Shown in pieces: positions 40,374-51,943 of a stretch of DNA of 64,000 nucleotides. The stretch spans positions 45,001 through 109,000 of the forward strand of contig NW_014013626.1 of the NCBI RefSeq assembly GCF_000611645.1, given 5' to 3'. Positions within the stretch are counted from its first letter, which is position 1, and every line of letters starts with the position of its first letter. The DNA is from Monoraphidium neglectum. Lineage: Eukaryota > Chlorophyta > Chlorophyceae > Sphaeropleales > Selenastraceae. Position numbers and translations under genes: made by a program. Below the pieces are notes generated by a model. The model made no database searches and was not told where the DNA came from. It saw nothing but the letters and a program-made list of their open reading frames with translations.

Positions 40374-40481
40374 ATGGAAGTTAACATTCTTGGTTTAACA
40401 GCAACTGCTTTATTCATTATTATCCCTACTTCGTTCCTTTTAATTTTATACGTTAAAACTGCATCAAATGAATCTGCATAA
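40374..40481 (+). CDS. psbM: Photosystem II protein M
   Basis: This 35-residue protein starts [20 protein letters not shown] and ends [10 protein letters not shown], matching PsbM, a single-helix subunit at the PSII dimer interface. Confidence 0.96.
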   Translation: MEVNILGLTATALFIIIPTSFLLILYVKTASNESA

Positions 40482-40487
40482 TTTTTT

Positions 40488-40558
40488 AAACAGAAATCTT
40501 TAATTTAAATGATTATTCTTTGATAAGAAATATACATTTAAATTAAAGATTTCTGTTT
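40488..40558 (+). terminator. 24-bp stem-loop after psbM
   Basis: Bases 40488-40511 pair perfectly with 40535-40558, starting 7 nt after the psbM stop. Confidence 0.75.
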
Positions 40559-40597
40559 GTTTATAGTAAATAATTGTATTATTTAATTTAAATATTT

Positions 40598-40818
40598 GCG
40601 TAGCGTTGTTATTCAGGGGCCTAGACCCATTGGGTCTCTAGAGGCTCGTAGCCTCTCGGGGTTCCCCGAGGGCCTTCGGCCCTAGAGGCTCTTAACCTTT
40701 CGGGGACCCGAGGGCTTCTCGAAGCCCTAGGGGGCCAAAGGCCCCTCTAGGCCTAACAGGCCTCGGCTGTGCCCCTGCATAACTTTGTTATGCAGCAAAA
40801 CCCCCAATAGCCCCCCAA
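40598..40818 (+). repeat. GC-rich palindrome island, psbM-trnV spacer
   Basis: About 220 nt of modules include AGACCCATTGGGTCT, AGAGGCTCGTAGCCTCT, GGGCCTTCGGCCC and GCATAACTTTGTTATGC (centre TTT). Confidence 0.85.
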
Positions 40819-40918
40819 GTTGTATTTGTTAAAAAAGGAATGCAAATGATTTAAATTATGCAAGTTTGAGTTGTAAATATTTTTTTTTTATTTATAATTT
40901 ATTAGGTTAAGAAAAAAT

Positions 40919-40991
40919 AGGCCCATAACTCAGTTGGTAGAGTGATTGCCTTACAAGCAATAGGTCATCGGTTCGAGTCCGGTTGGGCCTA
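40919..40991 (+). tRNA. trnV-UAC: tRNA-Val (UAC)
   Basis: A 73-nt cloverleaf has acceptor AGGCCCA/TGGGCCT and anticodon loop CTTACAA (TAC). It is intronless, unlike land-plant trnV-UAC. Confidence 0.94.
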
Positions 40992-41000
40992 AAATTTTTT

Positions 41001-41130
41001 TATTTTAAACATTTTACTTCGTGGGGGGCCAAAGGCCCCTAGAGACCTGTTAGGCCTAGACCCAAAGGGTCTCGGGGTCACCTGAGGCCCTATGGGTCTA
41101 GAGAGCCCAAATAATAAAATGTTTAAAATA
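41001..41130 (+). repeat. AT-rich inverted repeat enclosing a GC-rich island
   Basis: TATTTTAAACATTTTA (41001-41016) is exactly complementary to 41115-41130. The loop is a GC island (about 41021-41109) with GGGGCCAAAGGCCCC, AGACCTGTTAGGCCT and AGACCCAAAGGGTCT modules. Confidence 0.8.
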
Positions 41131-41176
41131 AATTATTGAGAAATCGGTAAAAATTTTGTAAAATAGACTTGTTTTA

Positions 41177-41250
41177 CGGGATGTAGCGCAGTTTGGTAGC
41201 GCGTATGCTTTGGGAGCATGATGTCGCAGGTTCGAATCCTGTCATCCCGA
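41177..41250 (+). tRNA. trnP-UGG: tRNA-Pro (UGG)
   Basis: A 74-nt cloverleaf has acceptor CGGGATG/CATCCCG, an anticodon region CTTTGGGAG (TGG) and discriminator A. Confidence 0.95.
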
Positions 41251-41333
41251 AAACTTTAATGATTTTAAATTAAAGATACCTGGAAAATTGGCTTAAACAT
41301 ATAAAGAAACTATAAAAAACTTATTAATAAACA

Positions 41334-42590
41334 ATGGCACGCGCTAAATTTGAACGTAAAAAACCACACGTAAATATTGGAACAATTGGACACGTAGACC
41401 ATGGTAAAACAACTTTAACAGCTGCAATTACAATGGCTTTAGCCGCTAAAGGTGGTTCGATTGGTAAAAAATATGATGAAATTGATTCAGCTCCTGAAGA
41501 AAAAGCTCGTGGTATTACAATTAATACTGCACACGTAGAATATGAAACTGAAAATCGTCATTATGCTCACGTAGATTGCCCAGGCCATGCTGACTATGTT
41601 AAAAACATGATTACAGGAGCTGCTCAAATGGATGGAGCTATTTTAGTTGTTTCAGGTGCCGATGGACCCATGCCTCAAACTAAAGAGCATATTCTTTTAG
41701 CAAAACAAGTAGGTGTTCCAAATATCGTTGTTTTCTTAAATAAAGAAGATCAAGTAGATGATGCTGAACTATTAGAATTAGTAGAATTAGAAGTTCGTGA
41801 AACGTTAGACAAATACGAATTTCCTGGGGATGAAATTCCAATCGTAACAGGTTCTGCTTTATTAGCATTAGAGGCTTTAGTAGAAAATCCTAGTATCAAA
41901 CCGGGTGACAACGAATGGGTAGATAAAATTTATCAATTAATGGATCAAGTGGATGCATACATTCCAACTCCTGAACGTCAAACAGATAAGCCTTTTTTAT
42001 TAGCAGTTGAAGATGTTTTATCGATTACAGGCCGTGGAACAGTAGCAACAGGACGTGTAGAACGTGGTACATTAAAAGTTGGGGAAAACGTTGAAATCGT
42101 TGGATTAAAAGATACAAAAAGCACAGTTGTTACAGGTCTTGAAATGTTCAAAAAAACTTTAGATGAAACTATGGCTGGTGATAACGTAGGTGTTCTTTTA
42201 CGTGGTGTTCAAAAAAAAGATATCGAACGTGGTATGGTACTAGCAAAACCAGGAACAATCACTCCACATACTAAGTTTGAAGCTCAAGTATATATCTTAA
42301 CGAAAGAAGAAGGTGGACGTCATTCTGCGTTTTTAGTTGGTTATCAACCTCAGTTTTTTGCACGTACAACAGATGTTACAGGAAAAATTACTTCTTTTAA
42401 TCACATCACAATGAAGAATCCTTCTTCTGTAGCAGAAGAGCATTCTAATAAAATGGCGATGCCGGGTGACCAAATTAATATGACTGTTCAATTAATTAAC
42501 CCAATCGCTATTGAAAAAGGTATGCGTTTTGCGATTCGTGAAGGAGGCCGCACAGTAGGTGCAGGGGTTGTTACAAATATCGTTGAATAA
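41334..42590 (+). CDS. tufA: Translation elongation factor Tu
   Basis: The 418-residue product is a full EF-Tu. The P-loop GHVDHGKT is at residues 19-26, DCPGHADY at 81-88 and NKED at 136-139. Domains 2 and 3 follow, ending [19 protein letters not shown]-Tu carries aminoacyl-tRNA to the ribosome. It is plastid-encoded in green algae but moved to the nucleus in the land-plant lineage, which supports an algal origin. Confidence 0.99.
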   Translation: MARAKFERKKPHVNIGTIGHVDHGKTTLTAAITMALAAKGGSIGKKYDEIDSAPEEKARGITINTAHVEYETENRHYAHVDCPGHADYVKNMITGAAQMDGAILVVSGADGPMPQTKEHILLAKQVGVPNIVVFLNKEDQVDDAELLELVELEVRETLDKYEFPGDEIPIVTGSALLALEALVENPSIKPGDNEWVDKIYQLMDQVDAYIPTPERQTDKPFLLAVEDVLSITGRGTVATGRVERGTLKVGENVEIVGLKDTKSTVVTGLEMFKKTLDETMAGDNVGVLLRGVQKKDIERGMVLAKPGTITPHTKFEAQVYILTKEEGGRHSAFLVGYQPQFFARTTDVTGKITSFNHITMKNPSSVAEEHSNKMAMPGDQINMTVQLINPIAIEKGMRFAIREGGRTVGAGVVTNIVE

Positions 42591-42600
42591 ACAAAATTTT

Positions 42601-42661
42601 GAAATAAATTTAGAAGAAACAACATTCTTGAAACGAATATTGTTTCTTCTAAATTTATTTC
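42601..42661 (+). terminator. 22-bp stem-loop after tufA
   Basis: Bases 42601-42622 pair perfectly with 42640-42661, beginning 11 nt after the stop. Confidence 0.75.
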
Positions 42662-42737
42662 ATTTTTTAAACCAATTTTTAATTGGATTGACGAAAAAAA
42701 AAAAAAAGATTAATATGTATAAAATTCTTCTATTGAA

Positions 42738-42811
42738 GGGCTTGTAGCTCAGTGGACTAGAGCATGTGGCTACGAACCACAGAGTCGGGGGTTCGAATCC
42801 CTCCTTGCTCA
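42738..42811 (+). tRNA. trnR-ACG: tRNA-Arg (ACG)
   Basis: The 74-nt tRNA has anticodon loop CTACGAA (ACG), decoded after A-to-I editing. The acceptor GGGCTTG/CTTGCTC contains mismatches near its inner end, which I recall also in plant plastid tRNA-Arg(ACG). Confidence 0.9.
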
Positions 42812-44698
<1,887 letters not shown>

Positions 44699-44701
<3 letters not shown>

Positions 44702-44752
44702 TAAATAAAAATTGTTTGAAAACAAAAATTTTCAAACAATTTTTATTTATTA
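44699..44752 (+). terminator. 24-bp stem-loop overlapping the atpB stop codon
   Basis: Bases 44699-44722 pair perfectly with 44729-44752 around a 6-nt loop. The 5' arm starts with the TAA stop codon itself, so terminating ribosomes would open the stem. Confidence 0.8.
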
Positions 44753-45058
44753 TTTAACTTTTCAAATCAATTTTATCTTCAACATCACTGAAAAATCAAA
44801 AATTTATTAGATTTTATATCTAAATGTAAATGTTGCTTTAACCAATAATGGACATAATGAATTATTAAAACTTTTTCAAGTTTTCTATATTTTAAAGTAG
44901 CTTTTTAAAAAAAAATTATGAGATTTAGATAAATGATCAAGATTTTAGGTAAATTTATCAAATTTCATAAACAAGTTTGAGCAAATTTAATTTAAATTAA
45001 AAATTGTTTATTTCAACTTAAAAGTAATCTTTAAAATAAACAATTGTTTAATATATTT

Positions 45059-45598
45059 ATGAACGAAAATACTTCAACTCCAAGTCTTAATTTCTCAAAA
45101 GAGAAATCTGCAATTAGTTCTTTAACACGAGGTCAAAATACTTTTCAAAAGAAATCTGGAGATTCTTTTGTAAAAAACTCAAGTCTTAAAACAACAAACT
45201 CGCGTAATAATAGCTCTAAAAAATCAACGACAACATCAACACTTCGCCGTCGTAAAGTTTTATCTGTTTCACAATTACTAGTTCGTGTGCAAAAACAAAA
45301 ACAACGTCAATTAAATCAAAAGAAACGTCAAAAACCTGTTAAACCAATTATTCCACCTAAATCTTTAATTATTATCTTAAAAGATAAACCAGAAAAAGCT
45401 ATTTATAATCGTCGTATTATTGATTATAAACATTGTGGCTTATTACAACGTTATATTGGTTTAGGAGGAAAAATCCTTCCGAGAAGACAAACTAAATTAA
45501 CAGCAAAACAACAACGTTATATTGCAAAAACAATTAAGAGTGCTAGAATTATGGGATTATTACCATTTGTAACTAAAGAAAGAGGTTTTTTTAGATAA
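45059..45598 (+). CDS. rps18: Ribosomal protein bS18 (S18), N-terminally extended
   Basis: The ATG at 45059 gives 179 residues. The C-terminal ~80 match S18: [28 protein letters not shown] followed by [24 protein letters not shown]. The first ~90 residues are a Ser/Thr/Asn/Lys-rich extension without known function. S18 pairs with S6 in the 30S platform. In Chlamydomonas, as I recall, rps18 follows ycf3; here it lies between atpB and petB. Confidence 0.94.
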   Translation: MNENTSTPSLNFSKEKSAISSLTRGQNTFQKKSGDSFVKNSSLKTTNSRNNSSKKSTTTSTLRRRKVLSVSQLLVRVQKQKQRQLNQKKRQKPVKPIIPPKSLIIILKDKPEKAIYNRRIIDYKHCGLLQRYIGLGGKILPRRQTKLTAKQQRYIAKTIKSARIMGLLPFVTKERGFFR

Positions 45599-45800
45599 AT
45601 ATTTTGAACTTAAAAAAACGAACTTTAAAATTATTTTTTTTTAGAGTTTAAGAAACTATAGTTTCTAGAAAAATTTTTATTTATAATTATAAATTTCTAT
45701 ATGTAGATTTTAATTTTTGATATTTAGATACTCTAAGATATAATCTTAAGTACCCTTTTTGAGTTTAATGGTCTTACAATTTTTTAGGAGATTTAATAAC

Positions 45801-46448
45801 ATGAGTAAAGTTTATGACTGGTTTGAAGAACGTTTAGAAATTCAATCAATTGCCGATGATATTTCAAGTAAATACGTACCACCTCACGTTAACATTTTTT
45901 ATTGTATTGGTGGTATTACTTTTACATGTTTTTTAATTCAAGTAGCTACTGGTTTTGCTATGACTTTCTATTACCGCCCTACTGTAGCCGAGGCGTTTGC
46001 TTCTGTGCAATATATTATGACAGAGGTTAATTTTGGTTGGTTAATTCGTTCTATTCACCGTTGGTCTGCTAGTATGATGGTTTTAATGATGGTTTTACAC
46101 GTTTGTCGTGTTTATTTAACGGGTGGTTTTAAAAAACCTAGAGAATCTACATGGGTAACAGGGGTTATTATGGCAGTTTGTACTGTTTCTTTTGGTGTTA
46201 CAGGATACTCTCTTCCATGGGACCAAATTGGTTACTGGGCTGTAAAAATTGTAACAGGTGTACCTGAAGCAATTCCTGTAGTAGGGGACCCCCTAGTGGA
46301 GCTTCTACGTGGTGGTGTTGGTGTTGGCCAGGCTACATTAACTCGCTTTTATAGTTTACACACTTTTGTGTTACCTTTATTAACAGCAGTTTTCATGTTA
46401 ATGCACTTCTTAATGATTCGTAAACAAGGTATCTCAGGACCTCTATAA
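45801..46448 (+). CDS. petB: Cytochrome b6
   Basis: The ATG at 45801, preceded by TTTAGGAG, gives 215 residues starting [20 protein letters not shown]. Cys35 binds haem c(i); His86, His100, His187 and His202 are the four axial ligands of the two b haems, all present. Four membrane helices are visible. Cytochrome b6 with subunit IV forms the quinone-binding core of b6f. The ATG at 45759 is upstream noise. The gene is intronless. Confidence 0.99.
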   Translation: MSKVYDWFEERLEIQSIADDISSKYVPPHVNIFYCIGGITFTCFLIQVATGFAMTFYYRPTVAEAFASVQYIMTEVNFGWLIRSIHRWSASMMVLMMVLHVCRVYLTGGFKKPRESTWVTGVIMAVCTVSFGVTGYSLPWDQIGYWAVKIVTGVPEAIPVVGDPLVELLRGGVGVGQATLTRFYSLHTFVLPLLTAVFMLMHFLMIRKQGISGPL

Positions 46449-46453
46449 AAATG

Positions 46454-46600
46454 ATTTCAAGTGATAAATTCTTACCGTTAGGGCTAGGCCCATTGGGCCT
46501 CTAGGGCTTCTAGGGGACTTTGGCCCCTAGAAGCCCTAGAGGGCCTTTGGCCCTCGCCTTCGTATATTTTTTTGAACGCTAAGAATTTATCACTTGAAAT
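46454..46600 (+). terminator. petB 3' inverted repeat with a GC island in its loop
   Basis: A 21-bp perfect repeat pairs 46454-46474 with 46580-46600, starting 6 nt after the petB stop. Its loop (about 46479-46563) is a GC-rich island with AGGCCCATTGGGCCT, AGGGCTTCTAG and GAGGGCCTTTGGCCCTC modules. A second small hairpin follows (46601-46626). Confidence 0.8.
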
Positions 46601-46734
46601 TATAAAGATAAATTTTTATCTTTATAGTTTTTTTGAACAACTTGTTCTTATTTAATGTAACTTTCATAAATTGAAATATATAATCAAAAAAATTGTGTCA
46701 TTCTAAGGCCTTTTATTTTAAATATTTACTTTAA

Positions 46735-46807
46735 GCACTGTTGGCCGAGCGGATAAGGCAATCGACTCATAATCGGTGTTAGATAGGTTCAATTCCTATA
46801 CAGTGCA
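46735..46807 (+). tRNA. trnI-CAU: tRNA-Ile (CAU)
   Basis: A 73-nt cloverleaf has acceptor GCACTGT/ACAGTGC and anticodon loop CTCATAA (CAT). The loop context fits tRNA-Ile whose C34 becomes lysidine to read AUA. Initiator and elongator Met loops differ. Confidence 0.88.
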
Positions 46808-46982
46808 ATGTCTTTTCTATTAAATAATTAGAAAGAATGTTTAGTTAATAAAATTGATTTTTTTTAATCAATGTGTTATATTTATTCCTAAGCCCGAAAT
46901 TTTGTAAAAAAATTTGAAAAAATCGTGTCAGAACTTTAAGTAGCAGCACCCTTATTTAAATTTTTTGATAAAATTTTTGGGC

Positions 46983-47039
46983 CTATCTAGCATAACTAGG
47001 TTATGCAGGGACTTCGAGGGCCCAAGGCCCTCCCCGGCT
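46983..47039 (+). repeat. Small GC-rich island with GCATAAC palindrome
   Basis: GCATAACTAGGTTATGC (centre TAG) is followed by GAGGGCCCAAGGCCCTC, just before trnQ. Confidence 0.8.
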
Positions 47040-47058
47040 TACTTTCTTTATTGAACTT

Positions 47059-47130
47059 TGGGGCGTCGCCAAGTGGTAAGGCATCGGTTTTTGGCACCGA
47101 CATTCGCAGGTTCGAATCCTTCCGCCCCAG
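47059..47130 (+). tRNA. trnQ-UUG: tRNA-Gln (UUG)
   Basis: A 72-nt cloverleaf has acceptor TGGGGCG/CGCCCCA, anticodon loop TTTTGGC (TTG) and discriminator G. U1-A72 is typical of tRNA-Gln. Confidence 0.95.
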
Positions 47131-47304
47131 TCGACTCCGTTTTTTTAGATGATCCAGTTTTTGATTTGTTTAAAATTAAGATTTAAATTAATCAAGATTT
47201 TTTACACCTATTTAATCAATAAGTTTTTATTTTTAATCGAAATTCAGTCAAAGTAAAAAAAAAACTTCAAACTATTATTGAAGATTGTCTTAATTTGTTT
47301 TTAT

Positions 47305-50300
47305 ATGAGAGCAGAAAATTATTCAAAAAAAATAATTAAGTCTTCTTTTATTTTTCAAAAACTAAAGCTTCTTTCGGATTCTTTAGAAAATCAAGAAAAC
47401 TTTAAAAATCTTGAGTTCTCAAAACTAACTGCATTACCAAATGAATTCACTTCAAAAAATGATGTTAATTCTAATTTTCCAAATAAAAAAACTAGTATTC
47501 ATTCTGAAAATAATACTCAGGTAAGCTTAACGCCTTCTCAATTAAATGGATACTCAAAAATTCAAGAATTAAAGTTAGTTAAAATCGGATTAGCTTCATC
47601 AGATAAAATTGTTGAATGGGCTGAAAAAATTTTACCCAATGGTAAGATTTTTGGAGAAGTTTTAAACGCTAACACTTTACATTATAAGACTTTTAAACCT
47701 CATAAAGGTGGTCTTTTTTGCGAACGTATTTTTGGTCCTTTAAAAGATTTTGAATGTGCATGTGGTCATAAAAAAAAACCATTTGAAGATGATCGCTATG
47801 TTCAAACCTTTTTAAACGTAAAACAATCAAAAAGAATTTTTTGCCCAAATTGTGATGTAGAATATACTTGGTCCGTCATAAGACGTTATCAATTAGGTTA
47901 TATTAAATTAATTTCACCTGTAAGTCATCTTTGGTACTTACGTGCAAATCCAAGTTATCTATCGTTACTTTTAGATATTCGAAAAAAAGATTTAGAGTCT
48001 ATTATTTATTGTATGCAAATAACAACACTAGAATATTATTGGAGACCTATTAATTCATTACAAATGAATTTAACACCTTCTGGATTGCTCAATTTATATC
48101 AAAAATCTTTACAATTGACCGATAAAAACTTTCACACTAGAAAAAAGGGATTGAAATTGAAATTTAAAAAAAAACAATTAAACGAATTAGAAAAACGAAA
48201 AAAAGTTCCAATTTTACAAAAAAGCATTGATTTTATTCCCACTACTTTAAACAATATGAGATCTTTAGAAAACGACTCCTTAGAAGCAAAGATTCAATAT
48301 TTAGAAAAATCTTTTGAGTTAAGTAGCAATTCATCTTATTCTAACACATTAGATAAAACTTCAAAAGTTAAAAATTTTTTAAGACAGAAAATCTCTAAAA
48401 ATGTTAAAAAACGAGCATTTTTAACAATTCATAAAAATGTTACTAAACAATTTTATAAAGAAACTTATTTTTCTATTGTAAGACGAACTTTTTTTTGTTT
48501 AAAAGAAATAAAAAAAAATTATAGTCTTTCTGGTTCATTTAAAATACAAAAGTCTTTTTCTCTTTTAGGTTTAATTTTCAAAAATTATTTGTATGCAAAA
48601 TCTAACAAAAAATCATCAATAATTTTACAAAAAAATCAAAGAACAAAACAAGAAGTTACTCAGGAGCTTGTCCATAATGTTGTTATGCGAAGGCCAAAGG
48701 CGAGGGCTTCGAGAAGCCCTAGAGACCAGATGAGTCTCAGAGGGCCTTCTGCCCTCGAACCCCCAGGGGCCGAAGGCCCTCGACCCATGGGGTCTCGCCC
48801 TACCGACCTGTTAACAGATTTTCAAAATCCATTAGGGTTTTGGTATAATAATAATACTTATTCTTATGTAGTAGATTTTACACAAACAAAAAATATTTTA
48901 CTTGTTGATCAATCAACTATGCCTAAATTAGACAATCCGAAATGTGATTTAACTCAATCAGAAGAAAAGTCTCAAAAAATAAACTTTCTTAATAACTTTC
49001 TAATTTTAATTCATAAAATTGAATTAAAAAATGTTTGGGAATCTATTTATAAAAATCAAAAAAATTCTATTTATTTTGCTTATACGAGTTTTAATCGTTC
49101 ATTAAAAACGGTTGTGATTAACGAAAATCAATTATTTTTAGATCAAACTTTCAAAAATATTTTCTTTCTTTATTTGTTATTCATTATTCAAGAAAATATA
49201 GATTCATTTTTAAGAAAACCATCAATTCTTTTATTAAAAGAACAATTAATATTAACTTTGTTAAGTTTTAAGAATCTTAAACGACAAGTTTGGCTAAATT
49301 TTAGTGAAAAAAACAAACATCTTTTAAGTTTTTTAAATAGAACGGAGGAGTTAGATTTTTTATCTAGATTTCTACAAACAAATCTTTTATTACATCAAAA
49401 TAAAAAAACTTTTCATTTTTTTGAAATTCAACAAATTTTGCAAAATTCGCAAAATAATTTTGTTCAGTACTTAAATATTTTGTTAAATAAGATAACAACT
49501 GTTTTTTTCAAAATATCTTATGGTCAAGGTTTGACAAAATATTTAACAACTAATCAAAAAGAATTTAAGATTTTTTCAATGGAAAAACAACAAGTTTCTT
49601 ATCCAAAAAAGCCTCACAATTCTGAATGTTTTCCGTTTTCAAAAAAAACAGTTGCTTTAAATTCCTTTCAGAATTATAAAAATTCTAAAGTCCATCAATT
49701 AATGTTTCAAAGATTGAGTAAAGAGAAAAAAATTCATCCATTTTTAAAATTTCAACCAGCAGATTCTTTTCAATATGTTGTTTATTTAAAAAATTTATCG
49801 ACAATAAAAAAAAAATTGTCTGATTTAAAGAATAAAACAAAACACTCTTCGTTAACTCTTTTTAACAATATTTATACAGTTGCTTATTCAAATGGTTGGC
49901 AAACAGAAAAAGATTGGCGATATTTTTTATACTATAATACAGCTTCTGTTGAGATGCAAGATCAACGTAGTTCTTTTTATAAACATCGTTTTATTTCAGA
50001 GTCTTTTTCGGGTTATTCTTTTTCTACAGCCATACCGATTCTTGGAGCTAATCTGACCCAAAAATTATTGTTTCAATATGAAGGTATTGAGTTAAAAAAA
50101 ATGGCAAAGCAACATCAAAATTTATTACCTAAATTAAATCGATATATTCGTTATATAAAACAGGTAGCAGAAAAAAAATCAGAGTTTTTGCAAGTTCAAA
50201 AACTTTTACAAAAGCGTGATCAAATTATTCGTCGTTTAAAACTTTTAAGAAAACTATTCAAAAAAAATGTTAAACCTAGTGCGGCTGTTTTAAACACACT

Positions 50301-51480
50301 TCCTGTTTTACCTCCCGATCTTCGTCCTATTTTAAAAATGCAAAATCAAATAGCTGCATCTGATTTCAATAGATTTTATCAACGAATTCTTTATAGAAAT
50401 GAACGTTTAAAAAAATTCTTAAGAGCCAATGCATCTATGGTTAATTATGAACCTGGATTTGAATTGAAGTATGCTCAACGACTTTTACAAGAAGCAGTAG
50501 ACAATTTGATTCAAAACGGAAAAGGACAGGTTAAACCCGAAACCAATTCGCGTGGTCAACCTTTAAAATCTTTATCTGAAATTTTAAAAGGCAAACAAGG
50601 TAGGTTTAGACAATATCTTTTAGGAAAACGCATTGACTATTCGGGTCGTTCTGTTATTGTAGTAGGTCCGAATTTAAAAATTTCTCAATGTGGTTTACCA
50701 TTTGAAATGGCTATAGAATTATTTTTACCATTTTTAATAAAAAGAATTTTTCAATATAAATTAGCACGAACTGTTATTGGTGCAAAAACAATCTTAAAGA
50801 CTCAAAAAAGAATTACTTGGAATTTATTGGAAGAAATTATGCAAAATCATCCTATTTTACTTAACCGAGCTCCCACTTTACATAGATTAGGAATTCAAGC
50901 TTTTCAAGCAAAATTAATTGAGGGTCGAGCAATTTTATTACATCCTTTAGTTTGCCCAGCTTTTAACGCTGATTTTGATGGAGACCAGATGGCTGTTCAT
51001 GTTCCAATTACTGTTGAGGCTCGAACAGAGGCTTGGAAATTAATGTCTTCTAGAAATCACTTAATATCTCCTGCAACGGGAGAACCTATGCTCTTACCTA
51101 GTCAAGATATGATTTTAGGTTGTTACTATCTAACAACTGAGTTATTACAAATTTCAACATTTCACAAAGGACGACCTTTTTTTGTAGGAACTCGTTTTTA
51201 TTTTTTGAACATGCAACAAGTTTTATTAGCTTATCAACAACAAAAGATTCATCTTCAAACACCTATTTGGATTAAATGGAATGGATCTATTGAAATGGAA
51301 CATCATTTTTCTCAACCACTAGAAATTCGTTTAAACAGTGAAGGTTCTTGGATCGAACTTCGTCCAAAAGTACAAAAACATATAACTCGTGAAGGTGTAT
51401 GTGATACTTTTTTTGTTAGAACAACTGCAGGAAGAGTTCTTTTTAATAGTATTATTGAAAGTTGTGTTCAAAATCTTTAA
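47305..51480 (+). CDS. rpoC1: RNA polymerase beta' subunit (RpoC1), expanded
   Basis: The first ATG in frame (47305) gives 1391 residues, about twice the plant length. With numbering from the TTG at 47278, a Cys4 zinc site is at C160, C162, C189 and C192. The catalytic Mg2+ loop NADFDGDQMAVH starts at residue 1230. RRPxLLNRAPTLHRLGIQAF-type sequence precedes it. The C-terminus (FFVRTTAGRVLFN) matches the normal RpoC1 end, so the gene is complete. About 700 residues of Lys/Asn/Phe-rich insertions lie between, including an in-frame GC-rich island (48675-48803). In C. reinhardtii rpoC1 is split in two frames, as I recall; here it is one. Confidence 0.95.
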   Translation: MRAENYSKKIIKSSFIFQKLKLLSDSLENQENFKNLEFSKLTALPNEFTSKNDVNSNFPNKKTSIHSENNTQVSLTPSQLNGYSKIQELKLVKIGLASSDKIVEWAEKILPNGKIFGEVLNANTLHYKTFKPHKGGLFCERIFGPLKDFECACGHKKKPFEDDRYVQTFLNVKQSKRIFCPNCDVEYTWSVIRRYQLGYIKLISPVSHLWYLRANPSYLSLLLDIRKKDLESIIYCMQITTLEYYWRPINSLQMNLTPSGLLNLYQKSLQLTDKNFHTRKKGLKLKFKKKQLNELEKRKKVPILQKSIDFIPTTLNNMRSLENDSLEAKIQYLEKSFELSSNSSYSNTLDKTSKVKNFLRQKISKNVKKRAFLTIHKNVTKQFYKETYFSIVRRTFFCLKEIKKNYSLSGSFKIQKSFSLLGLIFKNYLYAKSNKKSSIILQKNQRTKQEVTQELVHNVVMRRPKARASRSPRDQMSLRGPSALEPPGAEGPRPMGSRPTDLLTDFQNPLGFWYNNNTYSYVVDFTQTKNILLVDQSTMPKLDNPKCDLTQSEEKSQKINFLNNFLILIHKIELKNVWESIYKNQKNSIYFAYTSFNRSLKTVVINENQLFLDQTFKNIFFLYLLFIIQENIDSFLRKPSILLLKEQLILTLLSFKNLKRQVWLNFSEKNKHLLSFLNRTEELDFLSRFLQTNLLLHQNKKTFHFFEIQQILQNSQNNFVQYLNILLNKITTVFFKISYGQGLTKYLTTNQKEFKIFSMEKQQVSYPKKPHNSECFPFSKKTVALNSFQNYKNSKVHQLMFQRLSKEKKIHPFLKFQPADSFQYVVYLKNLSTIKKKLSDLKNKTKHSSLTLFNNIYTVAYSNGWQTEKDWRYFLYYNTASVEMQDQRSSFYKHRFISESFSGYSFSTAIPILGANLTQKLLFQYEGIELKKMAKQHQNLLPKLNRYIRYIKQVAEKKSEFLQVQKLLQKRDQIIRRLKLLRKLFKKNVKPSAAVLNTLPVLPPDLRPILKMQNQIAASDFNRFYQRILYRNERLKKFLRANASMVNYEPGFELKYAQRLLQEAVDNLIQNGKGQVKPETNSRGQPLKSLSEILKGKQGRFRQYLLGKRIDYSGRSVIVVGPNLKISQCGLPFEMAIELFLPFLIKRIFQYKLARTVIGAKTILKTQKRITWNLLEEIMQNHPILLNRAPTLHRLGIQAFQAKLIEGRAILLHPLVCPAFNADFDGDQMAVHVPITVEARTEAWKLMSSRNHLISPATGEPMLLPSQDMILGCYYLTTELLQISTFHKGRPFFVGTRFYFLNMQQVLLAYQQQKIHLQTPIWIKWNGSIEMEHHFSQPLEIRLNSEGSWIELRPKVQKHITREGVCDTFFVRTTAGRVLFNSIIESCVQNL
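48675..48803 (+). repeat. GC-rich palindrome island read in frame within rpoC1
   Basis: It begins with a diverged GCATAAC-type element (CATAATGTTGTTATGCG) and continues with AGGGCTTCGAGAAGCCCT and GAGGGCCTTCTGCCCTC. It adds ~40 Arg/Pro/Gly/Ser-rich residues inside a poorly conserved insertion. Confidence 0.85.
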
Positions 51481-51655
51481 AAGTTTGTTGATCTAATTAT
51501 TTATAAATAATTTTTAGTTATTTTTTATCTTGTTTTTCAAATTTGCTTTCTATACAATTTTTCTATTAATTTATACAAATAAATTACAACCTTAATTTAG
51601 TTTTTCTTTAGAATCCTGAGATTATATTTTTTTTGCTTCAAAATCATAGATTTTG

Positions 51656-51766
51656 AACGGGCCGTTAGGCCCTGTGGGCCTCGGCTTTGCTAGGCCCACA
51701 GGGCCTCTAGGGGCCAAAGGCCCCTCGGTACAACCCGGGGGGGGACCCCCTCCGGCCTCCAAAGTT
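51656..51766 (+). repeat. GC-rich palindrome island, rpoC1-atpA spacer
   Basis: The island contains AGGCCCACAGGGCCT, GGGGCCAAAGGCCCC and GGGGGGGACCCCCTCC modules. The rest of 51481-51943 is AT-rich without a gene. Confidence 0.8.
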
Positions 51767-51943
51767 ATTTAATTACTGAAACTTTTTTATATTTCAAAAT
51801 TGATTTATTTAAATCAAGTTGTTTTTTCATTTTAACAATAAGAAATTCTAATTTAGTGAAATTTAAAATAAATTAACAGTAGTCTAAAAAAAGTCAATTT
51901 AATTAAAACCAAATCTTGACTTTTCGTTAAAATTTAAAATCTT

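Noticed and set aside
46735..46807. Initiator tRNA-fMet
   Set aside because: The anticodon is CAT, but the CTCATAA loop and fully paired acceptor end fit lysidine-type tRNA-Ile.
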